A DNA stretch of 64,000 nt from assembly GCF_008728515.1 (NCBI RefSeq), contig NC_044977.1, positions 1,008,501 to 1,072,500 on the forward strand, in the 5' to 3' direction. The number at the start of each line of letters is the position of its first letter. The first letter of the stretch is position 1. Source of the DNA: Papio anubis (lineage: Eukaryota; Chordata; Mammalia; Primates; Cercopithecidae). Positions 12,984 to 24,912 of this stretch are shown here, piece after piece. The translations under genes were made by a program, and so were the position numbers. Under the pieces are notes generated by a model that was not told the origin of the DNA, searched no databases, and saw only the letters and a list, made by a program, of their open reading frames with translations.

Positions 12984-13110
12984 CGTATTAGTTTACTCAG
13001 GCTGTCATAACCAAGTATCTCATTGTGGATTCAGAATTCTGGGACTCAGAATTTTCATCCATAAAATTGAACCAGAATGTCTCTTAAGGTCGTTCCAACT
13101 CTAACAAAAG
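12984..13110. mobile_element. Degenerate MaLR-LTR/MIR-like patch
   Basis: 'gtattagtttactcaggct' with 'gtcataaccaagtat' resembles the reversed 3' end of a MaLR LTR but is broken after about 35 bp. It is followed by 'catccataaaattgaacca' and 'taaggtcgttccaactct', words common in old mammalian SINEs. Confidence 0.3.
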
Positions 13111-16100
13111 GATGGAAGGAAATTGATGAATATGATTTCAAGGAAGTGGTGGGTGAAGCAAAAGAGCGGAGAAGTCACAAGGGAATAGAGACTAGAGGTA
13201 GCTGTCGTGGTGCTCATACCCAGCTATCAGTTCCCTCAAAGGTTTGGTGTAGGTAATATGATTCTAACAATAAAACATTATTGAAATCTGTAAGTTTCAG
13301 ATGGACCTTTTAAAAATGTTTTAAACATTTACGAGAATACTATAAAATACTAGACTCTTTCCAAATTACTGAAAATAGTATCATCTCTTTTTCCTATTGT
13401 AAAATAGTTTCTGAGGCAAATTTTAGACTCTGATTTTTTTAATGGGCACACCATGGCTGAAAAGAAATATCTGGTTTTAAAAGAAAATGTGGTTTTTAAA
13501 AATGAGTATAGCAAAATGGCAAGAACACTCCTTCTGTAGCAAACCTCCTGAGTTTCCCGCTTCAAGAAAAGGCTGGTAGAAAACAGGTGTCACTAATCAC
13601 CATGCAGTCTGGGATCTCCAGCTGGAGGTAGAGACATCCCCAACCAGCTGTTTTCTCCTCTGATTAAAAATTCCTTCATATTAAACTACTAACCTTTTGC
13701 TCTTATACACACACACACATTTTATATTTTCTGTGCGTACGTTGCGGGGGCTTGGGGAAATGAATGGATTAGCAGTATCTTACCTCTGAGTCGGTAAGTT
13801 AATTAAAGAGTGTGTATATAAAATGGAATAATGAATTATTTAGCTGATAACAAACATGATATAAAATTCCATTTATTGAATAGTCAATTCAATTTTATTA
13901 GTTTTAGAGTTATATAAATTATTTTTAACAGAATGCAAAAAAATATTTCATATTTGCAGATTTATTTTTAATATGGTACATTCATTGTTCTGCAACCTTG
14001 TATCCTTTTTTTATACTTTGTGGAATGTTTTAAGTATTTGATTGAAGAATGATGCAGTTTGATTAAGAAGGAAATTATGCAGCTTCTACATCAGGAACAC
14101 ATGAAAGCCTGCATGATCCCTGTATTTTACCTCTTCTTTCTTTTCCAGCCTGGCACTGTCTCTAACCCTTTTAACAATGTGTCCTTTTTCAAAGGTAATT
14201 AATTACACCAGATCACTCTTAACTAGGGATCAATTTGGTAAATACAAATAGCAGTAGACAAACCCTCATTTGCATGCCTCTTCAAAAGGGAACAATTGTA
14301 TAAGCTATATACAATTACCTTGAAATCAAACCTTAGAGAAAAAAATAAGCCTTTCTGAGCAAGAGGATTCAGATTAGGCTCAGCTCTGTTTCTCTCATTT
14401 CTCCTTTCAATTTGATGAGCATTTATAACTCCTTGCATGCAGGATGATCATACATTCCAGTTTGCCTACAGGAGTCCCAGTTTAAGCGAGCTGCCTTGCC
14501 ATCCTGTTGTGTGTTTTTTCTTTTTCAGCCTCACAAGTGTCCTGGCTTGGAAAATACATTATATGGTTCTTTACCATATGGCATATAACCATTCCACAAA
14601 TTGGTTATCCCAGATAAGTGTAAAATAAGAATTTTTTTTGCCATTACTTGCCAATTTAATTATTATATACAGTCTTTTTTCTCTGATCTAGACTTTTGGT
14701 GTTATTTCTTCTTACCTAAACGAGTAATACTCTTGAGACTGGCAGAAAGGCAAAGTCCTGTGGTCTTCTGAAAATGCAAATGTTATTTGGTTAAAGTTGT
14801 GACTTTGTAAAATGCAATAAATAGTCAACATGTCTTGCTAGAACATCGAATTTAGAATATTGACTGGCTGAGTTTTGACCTTGAGAATATTTAACTTTTT
14901 AAGGCTCCATTTTCTTTTCTATAATGTGAGGATAAAAAGGTTTTTTGAAAATGTGTAAGAATTGAGGTATTGTATTTCAGGTACCCAGGTCAGTCTGTGA
15001 TAGACAGCCAGTATAGAAAATATGCTAGTGATCATAAACATTTTTTATCTAATAAGATCATGAGACATTTATGGGAATCAATAGAGAAAAACAGTATCTT
15101 TTTCATTTTCAGAAGACATTCTCCAAACCAAGTAGAGTTCAACCTAAGTTGAACTTCATAATATGGAGGAGTCCTTATATGATTCTGAGAATAGTATTCA
15201 TTCAGGCATTTAAAAATATGGATTTTTAAAGCATTTAGACAATTAGAACTAATGATGGAAAAGAAATTATAAAACCTTTTAAAGCTATTTTATGCAATTG
15301 CCTTTGTTTATGATGAATTTGAACAATTTTAGGATGAACAACATGTTGCAAGAATAATATTATACAGTGACTTAAAAATAAAGATTTTTGATTTGTCAAC
15401 TAACAAATTTATGTAAAAAATACGATACAATGTACCTTTGTATAAATCAAATATTTATCCAATAAAATGAAGCAATAACATGTTCTTTAATTATTTCTGT
15501 TCTTTTCCACAATGAAAATCCACCTTTTTTTTTTTTTAAATCATGAGTGAACTGTTTTTGAGAAGCAAGTAACATTGAAAATATACTCAGTATTTACATG
15601 GACGATCAAAACTAACTGCAAACAACCATCTTTTGGTCGGATTATAAATTGTATCCTAATTTTGGAATTAAAAATGAGGTTCATGACAGAGGAACATTTT
15701 CTCAGTTTTTAATCAGAATATACACTTCACATTCTTACTTATGATTCGAAAAAGTTGTTTATTCTCGGAACTTGAACGTTCATAACAGCCTCTTATTGAT
15801 GCTTATTATTTTAAAGAACACACTTGATTACAGAGGCTATACAGTGCTTAAATGGGCAAGTGTGTCGCACTGAGGAAAAGGAGCTGCAGAACATGGTTGC
15901 TGGTTCCCTGGGTTACCTATATTATGTTATGTTCATTTCTATTTCAACGATGATAAAGTGGAACATTTCCCCAACCCATTTCGTTTGCATTGTAAGGAGC
16001 ATTGTTCATGATCCCTGCTTGAAATCCTTTATGTTACAATTTACAATATAAATTGGCAAATTAATTAAGCTAATAAAATTCAGTTTAATTAAAAGTTAAT

Positions 16101-16770
16101 TCAAAAGTTAGTAGGCATTTCCATAGCAGCTAACTATCTTAGTCTTTGTTAAACAAAGGCAATAGCATGTAAAAATTATTTTCCTTAGAAGACAATTGAA
16201 AATACTATCTTTAATGCATGAACATTCTTAACATCAATCATGCACTAAAAGGTTTTGTCAGGCCTGTTGATTTCAAGAGTTATTACAAAGTAGACAAGTT
16301 GAAAGCATTTGTCTAAGGATGCCAACTACCCATTCCACCTACTTCTCCGGAATGCTGTGAGCCTCAAAGTGAAATAATGTATGCAAAATCAAATGATAAA
16401 GTGATATATGTAAAGTTTATTTACTCAATTAACATTGATATTGAATGGCTACCATGTGCCAGCCAATATCTCAGGCACTTAGTAGCCGACTACAACTACT
16501 TCTAGCTGTCCATTATTTATTTCAACTCTTCATATCGATAAATATCTATATCTATTCACCTATCTATATTTCAGACTGAATTGTTAACATTAATTACTTA
16601 TTCAATTCTCATTTTAAAAAATATTTTCCATCTTTTTTTTTTTTAACACATTTCTTCCTCTTCAAGACTTGACTTATGTTCTTTCAATTAATTCATAAAA
16701 ACCAACACAAAGGTCTCAACTACAGCTTTGAAAGCTAACCAGAACCTCATTGTGCATTCACACTTTGCTG
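13111..16770. other. Unannotated AT-rich DNA
   Basis: About 3.6 kb with no supportable gene. Short (CA)n at 13708-13720; poly-T runs near 15524-15536 and 16633-16644. No family recognised. Confidence 0.4.
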
Positions 16771-16776
16771 ATCTTA

Positions 16777-16960
16777 GTGGTCACAGGGATCACCGGGGGA
16801 TCTGGCTACATTGTGGAATCTTCTTCAGTGGGACCCCAGATTCTGTATTTCTAACGTGGTCACAGGGATCACCGGGGGATCTGGCTAAACTGTGGAATCT
16901 TATTCAGTTGGGACCCCAGATTCTGATTTTAGTGAGTCACAGTGGATCAGAGCCGCGTTT
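16777..16960. mobile_element. MER5A-like hAT fragment with 79-bp tandem duplication
   Basis: Copy 1 (16777-16855) and copy 2 (16856-~16934) share 'gtggtcacagggatcaccgg' and continue alike through 'gggaccccagattctg'. A third, partial start ('gagtcacagtggatcag') follows from ~16935. The words 'atcaccgggggatctggct' and 'accccagattctga' resemble the MER5A nonautonomous hAT element, so this is probably a MER5A whose inside was tandemly duplicated. The resulting open frame (16728-17027) is an artefact of the repeat. Confidence 0.55.
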
Positions 16961-17965
16961 GCTCTTGTTATATTATCGTCCTCCATCCCATTTATTTTTG
17001 ACAGACAGTCTTCTTATAAATAATTAAATTCTTGAGATATAAACAAAATCCTGCATATTTATTCCAACTTTAACGTATCCCTTGGCCGGGAAATTTTAAC
17101 AGCAAAGATTCTTCGTTTTATACTTTATCTAGAAAACTCTCACATTAATTAGCCAACTCACATACAGTAAAATCAGAAGACCAATTGATGCAAGTTTTGT
17201 GTGTTTTGTCCTTTGAGAATTAGAATGTAGAATCTAGTCTCCCTGTTGCTTTCTCTGTCTTAATTACTGTATGTAAATGCAAATACTGAATGACTGAAAC
17301 ATAACCCATAACACGTCATGACTAAGTTAAATTAAGTCAACACCTGATTTCAATCCAATTTCATTTATGTTTCATGTAAGCATTGTATTGAGCATCCATA
17401 GTTTGTTTGAACATGCTTCCTTTCTGCTCCATATTCTATGGTAACTTTATGCAGTTTTGACTACTTTAAAATATTTTAATTATACTGTATTGTTTGAAAA
17501 TATTTGCACAGATTTTTTGTAATACTAATGTTTACTTTCCAATTGTTTCATGAGTTACAGTATTAATATTAAATGATCATTTATACAAACTCTTGACCAT
17601 GATTAAAACATCATTCGATTGCCTGACTTAATCTTCCAGGCTCATCTTTTACTACCACTTATATATCTTAGGCTATAGCTTTATCAAGTTTAATTCAGTA
17701 TTTTTGTTCATGTTTCCTGCCTTCTCAAATGCTTTCAGAATGACATTGTCTTCTGTAAGGGAGAGGTCTGGCCACCTGTCTATCAGAACTCCCTCCCAGA
17801 TGGCTCTCTAACCTTGAACTTTTCCAACCACCTCTTTAACCTCCTATGCGGTAAAGTCTTTCCGCAGCCCACCCTATACATACTTCTGTTACAGCACACT
17901 TAGCAATACTATTTCCAGCTCCATGCTTATATATTTTGCCTTTTTTGATAGACTTGCCGGCAAGT
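16961..17965. other. Unannotated; doubtful L2 trace at 17720-17930
   Basis: Pyrimidine-richer text near 17720-17930 faintly resembles sense L2 but I cannot support it firmly. Remaining DNA is AT-rich and unclassified. Confidence 0.3.
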
Positions 17966-18205
17966 TTTTATTTTCTTTTTTAAATTTTCATATTTATAGA
18001 TTTATGGGATACAAAAATGCAGATTTATCACATGCATATACTGTGCGGTGGTGAAGCCTGGGCTGTTACTGCACCCTTCACCCCAGTAGTGAACATGGTG
18101 CCCAAAAGGCAATTTTTCAACCCTCGTCCCTCCTCGCCCCTCCCACCCTCTGCAGTCTCTAATGTCTGTTGTTCCACTCTCTATGTCCATGTGTATGTCC
18201 ATTTT
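17966..18205 (-). mobile_element. L1 3'-UTR fragment, antisense
   Basis: T-rich start, 'atagatttatgggatacaa', 'cccttcaccccagtagtga', 'ctaatgtctgttgttccac' and 'atgtccatgtgtatgtcc' follow the reversed 3' UTR of an L1MA/L1PB-age element. 5'-truncated at the right. A clear TSD was not found. Confidence 0.7.
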
Positions 18206-18439
18206 CTTTAACAGTCGTAATCTCAGTATCTTGATTCAGGGTTTTCATACATCAGTGCTCAATTATATTTTGTTGAATTTTTTATTAAATAATAGGCAAC
18301 TAAATTTTAAATATGAAATACATCTTTTTTATTTTTAAGTCAATTATAATTCCAGCATGAGAACTACATACCTGGCTGTCAAGGAAAACATGGGAAAACC
18401 TTTTAAGTTTCTTAGTAGAAGGGTCAGAATTTAGTGGGG

Positions 18440-19000
18440 TACCCCAGACTGAATCCAGAGTGTCGTGGTTTTTGAAGAGTTGCAAATTCTTTGATACTCC
18501 TACCATCGAGATGTGGGGTTTCTGTCTCCTCCCATTGAATCTGGGCAGGATCGTGAGTGCTTTGACCAATAAAGGATGATGGAAATGATGCTGAATGACT
18601 TCCAATGCTACTTCATAAAAGGTCCTATAGCTACCACCTGGTTCTCTTGGCACAGTCACTCTGGAGGGAGCCACATACGATGAGACCTTCCTGTTGGAGA
18701 GGCCATCTGTAAGTGCTCCACTTGAGAGCCCAGCTGAGCTCCCAGCCAAGAACCAGTGTGCGCTGCCTGCCAGGTTAGTAAATCTTTGCGGATGTCCAGT
18801 TCAGCTAAAATTTCAGTTGGGTGCAGCCAGCATCAGCTGACGTCTGATTACTAGTGCGTGAGACATTCCAGATGCAAACTATTTAGCCGAGTTCTGCCCC
18901 GACTCCTGACCTACAAAATGGGAAGCAAAATAAAAGGATTGTTTTGAGGCACCCACTTTTGGAGTAATTTATTACATATCAGTCGTAACTGGAATCAACC
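18440..19000 (+). mobile_element. MaLR (MLT1-type) solo LTR, sense
   Basis: Ordered words of this LTR: 'gtctcctcccattgaatct', 'ggaaatgatgctgaatgac', 'ctaccacctggttctcttg', 'ccgactcctgacctacaaa' and 'ggagtaatttattacatat'. Same family as the better-defined copy at 45033-46224. No internal region or second LTR nearby. The antisense 149-codon open frame at 18300-18749 overlaps it and is not supported as a gene. Confidence 0.65.
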
Positions 19001-19099
19001 CAGAGTCAGGATTAGGACTCAGATCCTAACTGTAGTTGCATGCTTCTAGGAAACCTACTCTTCCTTTTTAGATCTCAATTAATTATTTGGTAATTATTA

Positions 19100-19290
19100 A
19101 CAGTAATAACTTACATTTTCAAAATACTTCTATCTACCTAGTCACATTTCTAAATTCACAAATAGAATAGCTGTCATTGTTATTGTGCCTGAAACCATGG
19201 TCTGAAGTCTCAGAATTAGGCTTCCACAACAGAAGTACTTGAACCCAAGACTTACTATGTATTCTGTGTAAGTCAACGAAACCTCCAACC
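19100..19290 (+). mobile_element. Possible MIR
   Basis: 'taataacttacattttcaa' through 'ctgtcattgttattgtgcc' and 'cttgaacccaagacttact' follow MIR order but are very degraded. Confidence 0.35.
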
Positions 19291-19299
19291 TAAAAATCT

Positions 19300-22008
19300 G
19301 CATACACCCCTACATCTGACCCACTTCACCTACAATGAGAATTATCTATTAAATTGATGATCTCTAAAATCTGATCTGGCTCTTTGATTTCCAGACCATA
19401 TAATCCTTTGATAATGATAATTCCTTTCCATTTCAATCTATGGATGTAAAGGAGGAAGTAATAATGTAAACAAGGCCAGCTAGCAGCTTTTAAAAATGGA
19501 GTGTTGCTGTAAAGTGTGAATAAGCAAATGGCAGAAAGGAAAGTTAAGCAATGACTTGCTTGAGAAATGAAAAGACAAGCAATTATTCAGATGGGAACAT
19601 CATATAAAATATATGAGCAAGAGAAAGCAGTAACATTTTTCTGAATTGTTATTTTTATAATGAGAACCATAATGCTTAACACACATTTGCGTACTGTGGA
19701 CAATGTGCCATCCCAAACCCCTGAGTTGTGAGGATTTTACTGGTACTCTCAATGGATCTTTTCCTTAACAATGAAGTAGGGGGTGCAGTGCTAATTTCTA
19801 AATAGGCGAAGCTCTTATTGGGATAAATGGATAATGGAACAATAGCTAACGATTTACCATAAATCACTGTTAATATTTGCCATTGCTGTCTGGTGGGTAA
19901 TTGAATACTCTGAGGACAGATATAGGACTATGGAACTGTAGACTGTGTATCTTGACTCCAATATTGACTTGCTGAATGACAATAGAAAAGCAAGTTAGCT
20001 TACACGGGTTGAGAAATGGAAGGATTTCTACAAGGTGAAAGAATAATTCACTTTACATTGTTTATAAAGTTTATAAGGAGATTAATACATTAATACATAG
20101 ACAAAAAAGAAATACCCAAAAATGATAAATATAGGAAAACAGATTAACTGAATCTCAAGCAGAAGTGCTTAAAAACACCCAAAATAGTTGCATCACTAGA
20201 TTGCTTTCAGCTAACTTGTCTCCTTTGTATTAACTGTTCTCAATCAGCAGCTATGACAAAAGCCTTTTGGTATATGATTGAAGTTCAGAATATACATGCA
20301 CTAAGCATGCTATTTTCAATTATTGTCTAAGAATGGATGACTTTTACAATTTATTGCCTTTGTTGTTTAAAAGAACTAAAATATTTCACTTTTACATAAA
20401 TATTTATAAAAGTTTGTAGATGAGAGGGGTTAGCCTGTCAGGGTTCATAAAATAATTAATAAGCAATTAATTTGTCTACTTATATCTCTTCTTGTTCCAA
20501 GAATGATTTAAAGGAGGCATCATGTACATTGTAATTTACAATATATGAATGGCATAGATAAGTAAAATATTGAGCATGTATTTGAGAAAATAGAAATGGA
20601 AAAAATTTTTCTTTCAATGATAAAGAATAAATATATTCTGTATCTTTTTCTCTTCCGTGTACTACTTTGGACCATTTAGCCCAGAACAACCTCCATAAAG
20701 AAAAGTGCATACAAAAGTTGATTTTCAAAAGGATTTTTGTAGAGTGTAACACTGTACTCTTTTTTATTAAACTTTTTTTTACTTTATTTTTTAATTAATG
20801 CATCATGTTGGCATATTGTATAGTGAGTACAGGATAAACACATTGCTTAGATATTTTAGCTCCCATTTCAATATGTGTATGAATCCATATATATATGCAG
20901 AAAGCCATTGACATGCTCACATCATCAAAAACATAAATTTTAATTCTATATCACGATTTTGTGGACATTAACTTTTGATGAATGTGGGATCTACTTTTTT
21001 GAAGTTTCATTGAAAATAAGGGAAAAGGAACAGCATTTTTTGGTAGTAAGTAAAGAATCATCTACTTAATTGACACATTACTATAATATTACATTTGTCT
21101 TTAGCCAATTGGCACTGATACACTAGGCATTGATAACTTCTTATATAAACCCAGAAAGTCCTTTACAAAATATCAGTGTATGTTCTATGATAAAATATAA
21201 AATAACATATTAATCAAATGTTTGAGAACGTTTCTGTGGTTTTTTAACTGTGGTAATTTAACCTTAGTCATTTAATACACTAATCTTCACTGTGACCCCC
21301 TCAGAGTTCCTCAAACTTGTTTTACACAGTGCACACTTTTTTACAGACCTTTATGAGGTCAGTTTTCTGCTGAACACAATTTAGAATAATTTGCTCCAGG
21401 CAGCACTTTCTGATGTAAATAATCTCATCCTTCCATCCTGTTACTGACAAATGAATCCCTTCGCCTTTTCTCAAAGACTCCAGAGTTTTGCCATCTTGAT
21501 TTCCTCTCATGATATATAATCAAGTTGAAACGAATTTTTAATCACTTCTTTGTTCTAGAAGTATTTATTAGATGAAAAGTAACCTGAAATTTTAGCATGT
21601 TTTGTTGGTAATTGGCAGAGACACATATTAGAAAACTATATGCTATATAGTAGATTGTAAAAATCACTTTCCATTTGAGATGAAAAGTGTTTTAAATAAA
21701 GAATAAACATTTAATATAATCAAAATGTAATATAATGCATAAGTATAATATGTAAAACCTTAGTTTAAATTAACAATTATGTTAAATTTTAGGGTAGTTA
21801 ACAGAATCATATAATTATAGGTAGTTTTAAAGTGTAATAACAGTTCATTGCCATTTTTAAAAAGGATTTCTTTGAAATGATTTCAGTGCACAGCAAAGCA
21901 CAGACATACATAATTATTTTTTCATTGGCTAAACAAATCTATATATCTTGGTCAGATGAAGAAAGTTGTCTATTTAATGTCCCTTTATATACTTGAAGAT
22001 TGTTGAAC
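19300..22008. other. Unannotated AT-rich DNA
   Basis: 2.7 kb of AT-rich sequence with no recognised repeat or gene. Open frames (19676-19867, 20480-20752, 21322-21510) have no features. Confidence 0.4.
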
Positions 22009-22163
22009 AAAAGTACAATCTTTTTTTATCATTATTATACTTTAAGTTCTAGGGTACAGGTGCACAACGTGCAGGTTTGTGCATCCTTTGTAGGGACATG
22101 GATGCAGCTGGAAACCATCATTCTCAGCAAACTATCACAAGAACAGAAAAGTACAACCTTTTT
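22009..22163 (-). mobile_element. Very short L1 insertion with twin-priming inversion
   Basis: 22021-22080 is the reversed terminal L1 3' end (poly-T, 'actttaagttctagggtac', 'gtgcacaacgtgcaggttt'). From ~22083 the orientation flips: 'cctttgtagggacatggat' and 'accatcattctcagcaaac' are forward-strand L1 3'-UTR words from further upstream. Flanking repeats 'aaaagtacaatcttttt' (from 22009) and 'aaaagtacaacctttt' (from 22147) look like the target-site duplication. This is the standard signature of twin priming. Confidence 0.85.
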
Positions 22164-22439
22164 AATTTAAATCTTAAGCTTATTCCTTTTTAAAATTTCT
22201 GTGGATTAAATGGGAAAATACTAACAAAAACACACATAGATTAGAAACACGTAATAGATTTTTTTCCCCAACGAAATACGATTTTTTATCCTCGGCCCTG
22301 TAGACTGCTACACGGCGACACGCAGCAACCATAAACGTTTCCTTGACTGGTCCAGTTCTTTGTTTGGTAGATGCTCAAAGTATAGTAAGATCTGGCTACA
22401 CTTGTTAAAATGTAAATGAAAAACGAATCTATATAGAAC

Positions 22440-22640
22440 AACAGTTGTTAGTATTTAATACACATTCAGATTATTTGGGAATCTTGTTAAATTTCAGATT
22501 TGATTAAGTGGATCTGGAGTGGGGTCAGAGAGTCTGTATTTGTAAATCCCAGATGATGATGATGATGATGAAGATGATGATGATGATGATGATACTCCAA
22601 CAACCATGCTTTGGGTAGTGACAACAGGTCGGCTGTACAA
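22440..22640 (+). mobile_element. MER5A-like hAT element with GAT microsatellite
   Basis: 'tttgggaatcttgttaaat', 'ggatctggagtggggtcag', 'agtctgtatttgtaaatcc' then 'gctttgggtagtgacaaca' follow MER5A order. The segment that in MER5A reads roughly 'gatgctgatgctgctgg' is replaced by the GAT repeat. Confidence 0.65.
22552..22593. repeat. (GAT)n microsatellite
   Basis: About 14 GAT units with one 'aag' interruption, sitting inside the MER5A-like element. Confidence 0.95.
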
Positions 22641-23223
22641 CTCAGGAATCTATCAGTGATCTGCATTGACCTATTCTGTAAATATTATGTAGATTGTTTA
22701 TTTGTAAATCACAATTCAGAGCAAAGGCCAAAATAACTATTGTCATAAGACAAAATATGAAACAAAAAGACAACGGTCATTTTATTTTAGTCAGCAATCA
22801 TGTATGGTTATGCTTGTAATCTACTTTGAAATTTGCTTTGTATTCTTCAACATGTGGACTTCACAATGAGCCGTCCATCTAAAATTACTTTATTGTCTCT
22901 TGCCATGTAGTCCAGGCTCTGCTAAAATTCACCCCTGATGTTTCACTGTACAGACAGGGAAGTAAATTATTCTCCCCTACTGTCTATTGCAGGTACATGT
23001 TCTTTCATTCAAAGTTGTCTGCCTTTAAAACAGGCCTGCTTGATAACTTCTCGCTCTTCTCTTCCACGGTTTGGTTCAGTGTCCGGATACCCGTCATTGT
23101 GTTCTGTATTCCTCTCTTAAATGACTATTTTCCGTTCTTGAAAAATTACTGGAAGCTTCCAAGAAAAAATATTACCATTGCCAACATATAGTTTTCACTT
23201 AGTGTCAACTATGTTTATCTATT
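22641..23223. other. Unannotated
   Basis: No repeat named. Overlapping plus-strand frames at 22938-23191 look accidental. Confidence 0.4.
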
Positions 23224-23236
23224 CACAATTAATTTT

Positions 23237-23530
23237 TTTTTTTTTTTTTTGAGGCGGAGTCTCGCTCTGTGGCCCAGGCTGGAGTGCAGCGGCGCCATCT
23301 TGGCTCCCTGCAAGCTCCGCCCCCCGGGTTCCCGCCATTCTCCTGCCTCAGCCTCCCGAGGAGCTGGGACCACAGGCGCCGCCACCGCGCCCGGCTGGTT
23401 TTTTGTATTTTTAGTAGAGACGGGGTTTCACCGTGTTAGCCAGGATGGTCTCGATCTCCTGACCTCGTGATCCGCCCGCCTCGGCCTCCCAAAGTGCTGG
23501 GAATACAGGCGTGAGCCACCGCGCCCGGCC
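23237..23530 (-). mobile_element. AluY-type SINE, antisense, full length
   Basis: Reads from poly-T through 'gaggcggagtctcgctctg' to 'gagccaccgcgcccggcc'. CpG-rich, hence young. Flanked by the TSD 'cacaattaatttt' (23224-23236 and 23531-23543). It carries several variants shared with the Alu at 56089: a one-base shorter 'ggtggcggcgcctg' on the sense strand, 'gtggtcccagctcctcggga', 'ggagccaagatggcgccgct' and 'ctgggccacagagcgaga'. Confidence 0.95.
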
Positions 23531-23543
23531 CACAATTAATTTT

Positions 23544-24605
23544 AATACAATATTATTATCCAAGTATAGCAGGGCCTTTTTTAATGACCATCGTATAATG
23601 TTTTAATTCACTGCTTCTGACTGAACATTATTCTGAAAAATAAATGTCAGGCATAATTTGATAACAAAATATTTGCAGATTTTGTGAAGTTGGTGGTTTT
23701 AAGTAGCTATAACATTTGATTGGCTTAGGATTGTAAACTATGGTTAAATTATAACTCCCCTTGTCTAGCTCTGCTCATAGTCTCTCTTCTCTGTCCTTTT
23801 TTCATCATAGTTTCTCACTGAAAATACTCACTTATTAAATATACTGATGGAAAATACAACCACTCATCATAGTCGTGCCCTTTTTTTCTAGATGATCATA
23901 ATTAATCAATTACAAATTTATGAGAGAGAAACACCTGGCACACTTCCATAAACAAATAGATTTCCTGTGGTTTTAAGAACAGCTGAGGGTATTTCAAAGG
24001 GTCAGGGTGATCTGTGAGTAAAGCTCTTTTCACAGTTTGACTTCCCCCACATGCCTGTTTCTCATAAATATGCACCTTACACCCAACATACATGTATGTA
24101 ATTACTTATCAGCAAGCGCATGTTGCGAAGGCTACAGAGAAACAAGGAACGTAAAGGAGAGAGAGAAGAATTGAACTTAAAAACATACGCGTATTGAAAA
24201 CATTGTCTTTTTAAAAATATATTTCTCAAAGGACCGTAAGTCTAAACCAAAGAACATGAAAAGTGGAAGTTTTATGAGTAAGAAAGATACCGCTCAATGC
24301 CTCCAACTGAGGTGATTTTATCCTACAAGTTAGTGGCGGCCATCAGTGTTGGATCCAAGGCACTGATGAAGCAGGATGCTCCGATCCTTCCTTCAGCTGC
24401 TCTTCCAGACCTACTTTCTCTCCTTTGACTACACTTTTGTGGAAGAATCTACCGGTATGTCTTCACATTTGAGAGGGAAATATACTAAATGTATGATACT
24501 GAGATGTTTTCTACCTTTGCATATCTACATATTTTTACCTCACCTTCATTAGATGCAGTTTTCTTTTAAAAGCCAGGGTTCGTGACAGTTGCTACCCAAT
24601 ATTCA
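23544..24605. other. Unannotated
   Basis: No gene or repeat recognised. The stretch 24280-24460 is less AT-rich than its surroundings but has no open frame of interest. Confidence 0.4.
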
Positions 24606-24609
24606 AAAG

Positions 24610-24912
24610 ACTGTGCCGTTAAGTACGGTGGCTGCTACCCGTATGTACAACTTGAGATGTGCTATTAGTGGGAAACATAACCAGATTTTCAGGACTGAGG
24701 ACACAAAAAAAGAGTACAAAACATGCCACCGATGATTTTCTTACATTGATTACGTGCTGAAATGGTATTCTTGACTACATTGGGATTAAGCAAGACCTAT
24801 TGTTAAAATTAATTTCACTTGTTCTTTTTTGTCCTTTTAAATATGGCTACTGGCAAACTTAAAATTACATCTGTGACTCACGTGATACCTATTTTGAACA
24901 GCACTACTATAA
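24610..24912 (+). mobile_element. hAT-type DNA transposon fossil (Charlie/MER102-like)
   Basis: 'ggtggctgctacccgtatg', 'ttacattgattacgtgctg', 'ttaaaattaatttcacttg', 'aatatggctactggcaaac' and 'cttaaaattacatctgtg' follow in order a known nonautonomous hAT family whose ends read 'gtggctactg..ttggacagc'. The end here is 'ttgaacagcact'. Family name from memory. Confidence 0.6.

Noticed and set aside
16728..17027. 99-codon frame with internal peptide repeats
   Set aside because: The peptide repeat mirrors the 79-bp tandem duplication in a MER5A-like fossil.
18300..18749. 149-codon minus-strand frame, the longest in the window
   Set aside because: It runs antisense through a MaLR LTR, has no domain, and its C-terminal end is low-complexity; long chance frames in LTRs are common.
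23249..23470. GC-rich open frame that looks like a small CpG-island gene
   Set aside because: It lies wholly inside an antisense AluY; the CpGs belong to the young Alu.
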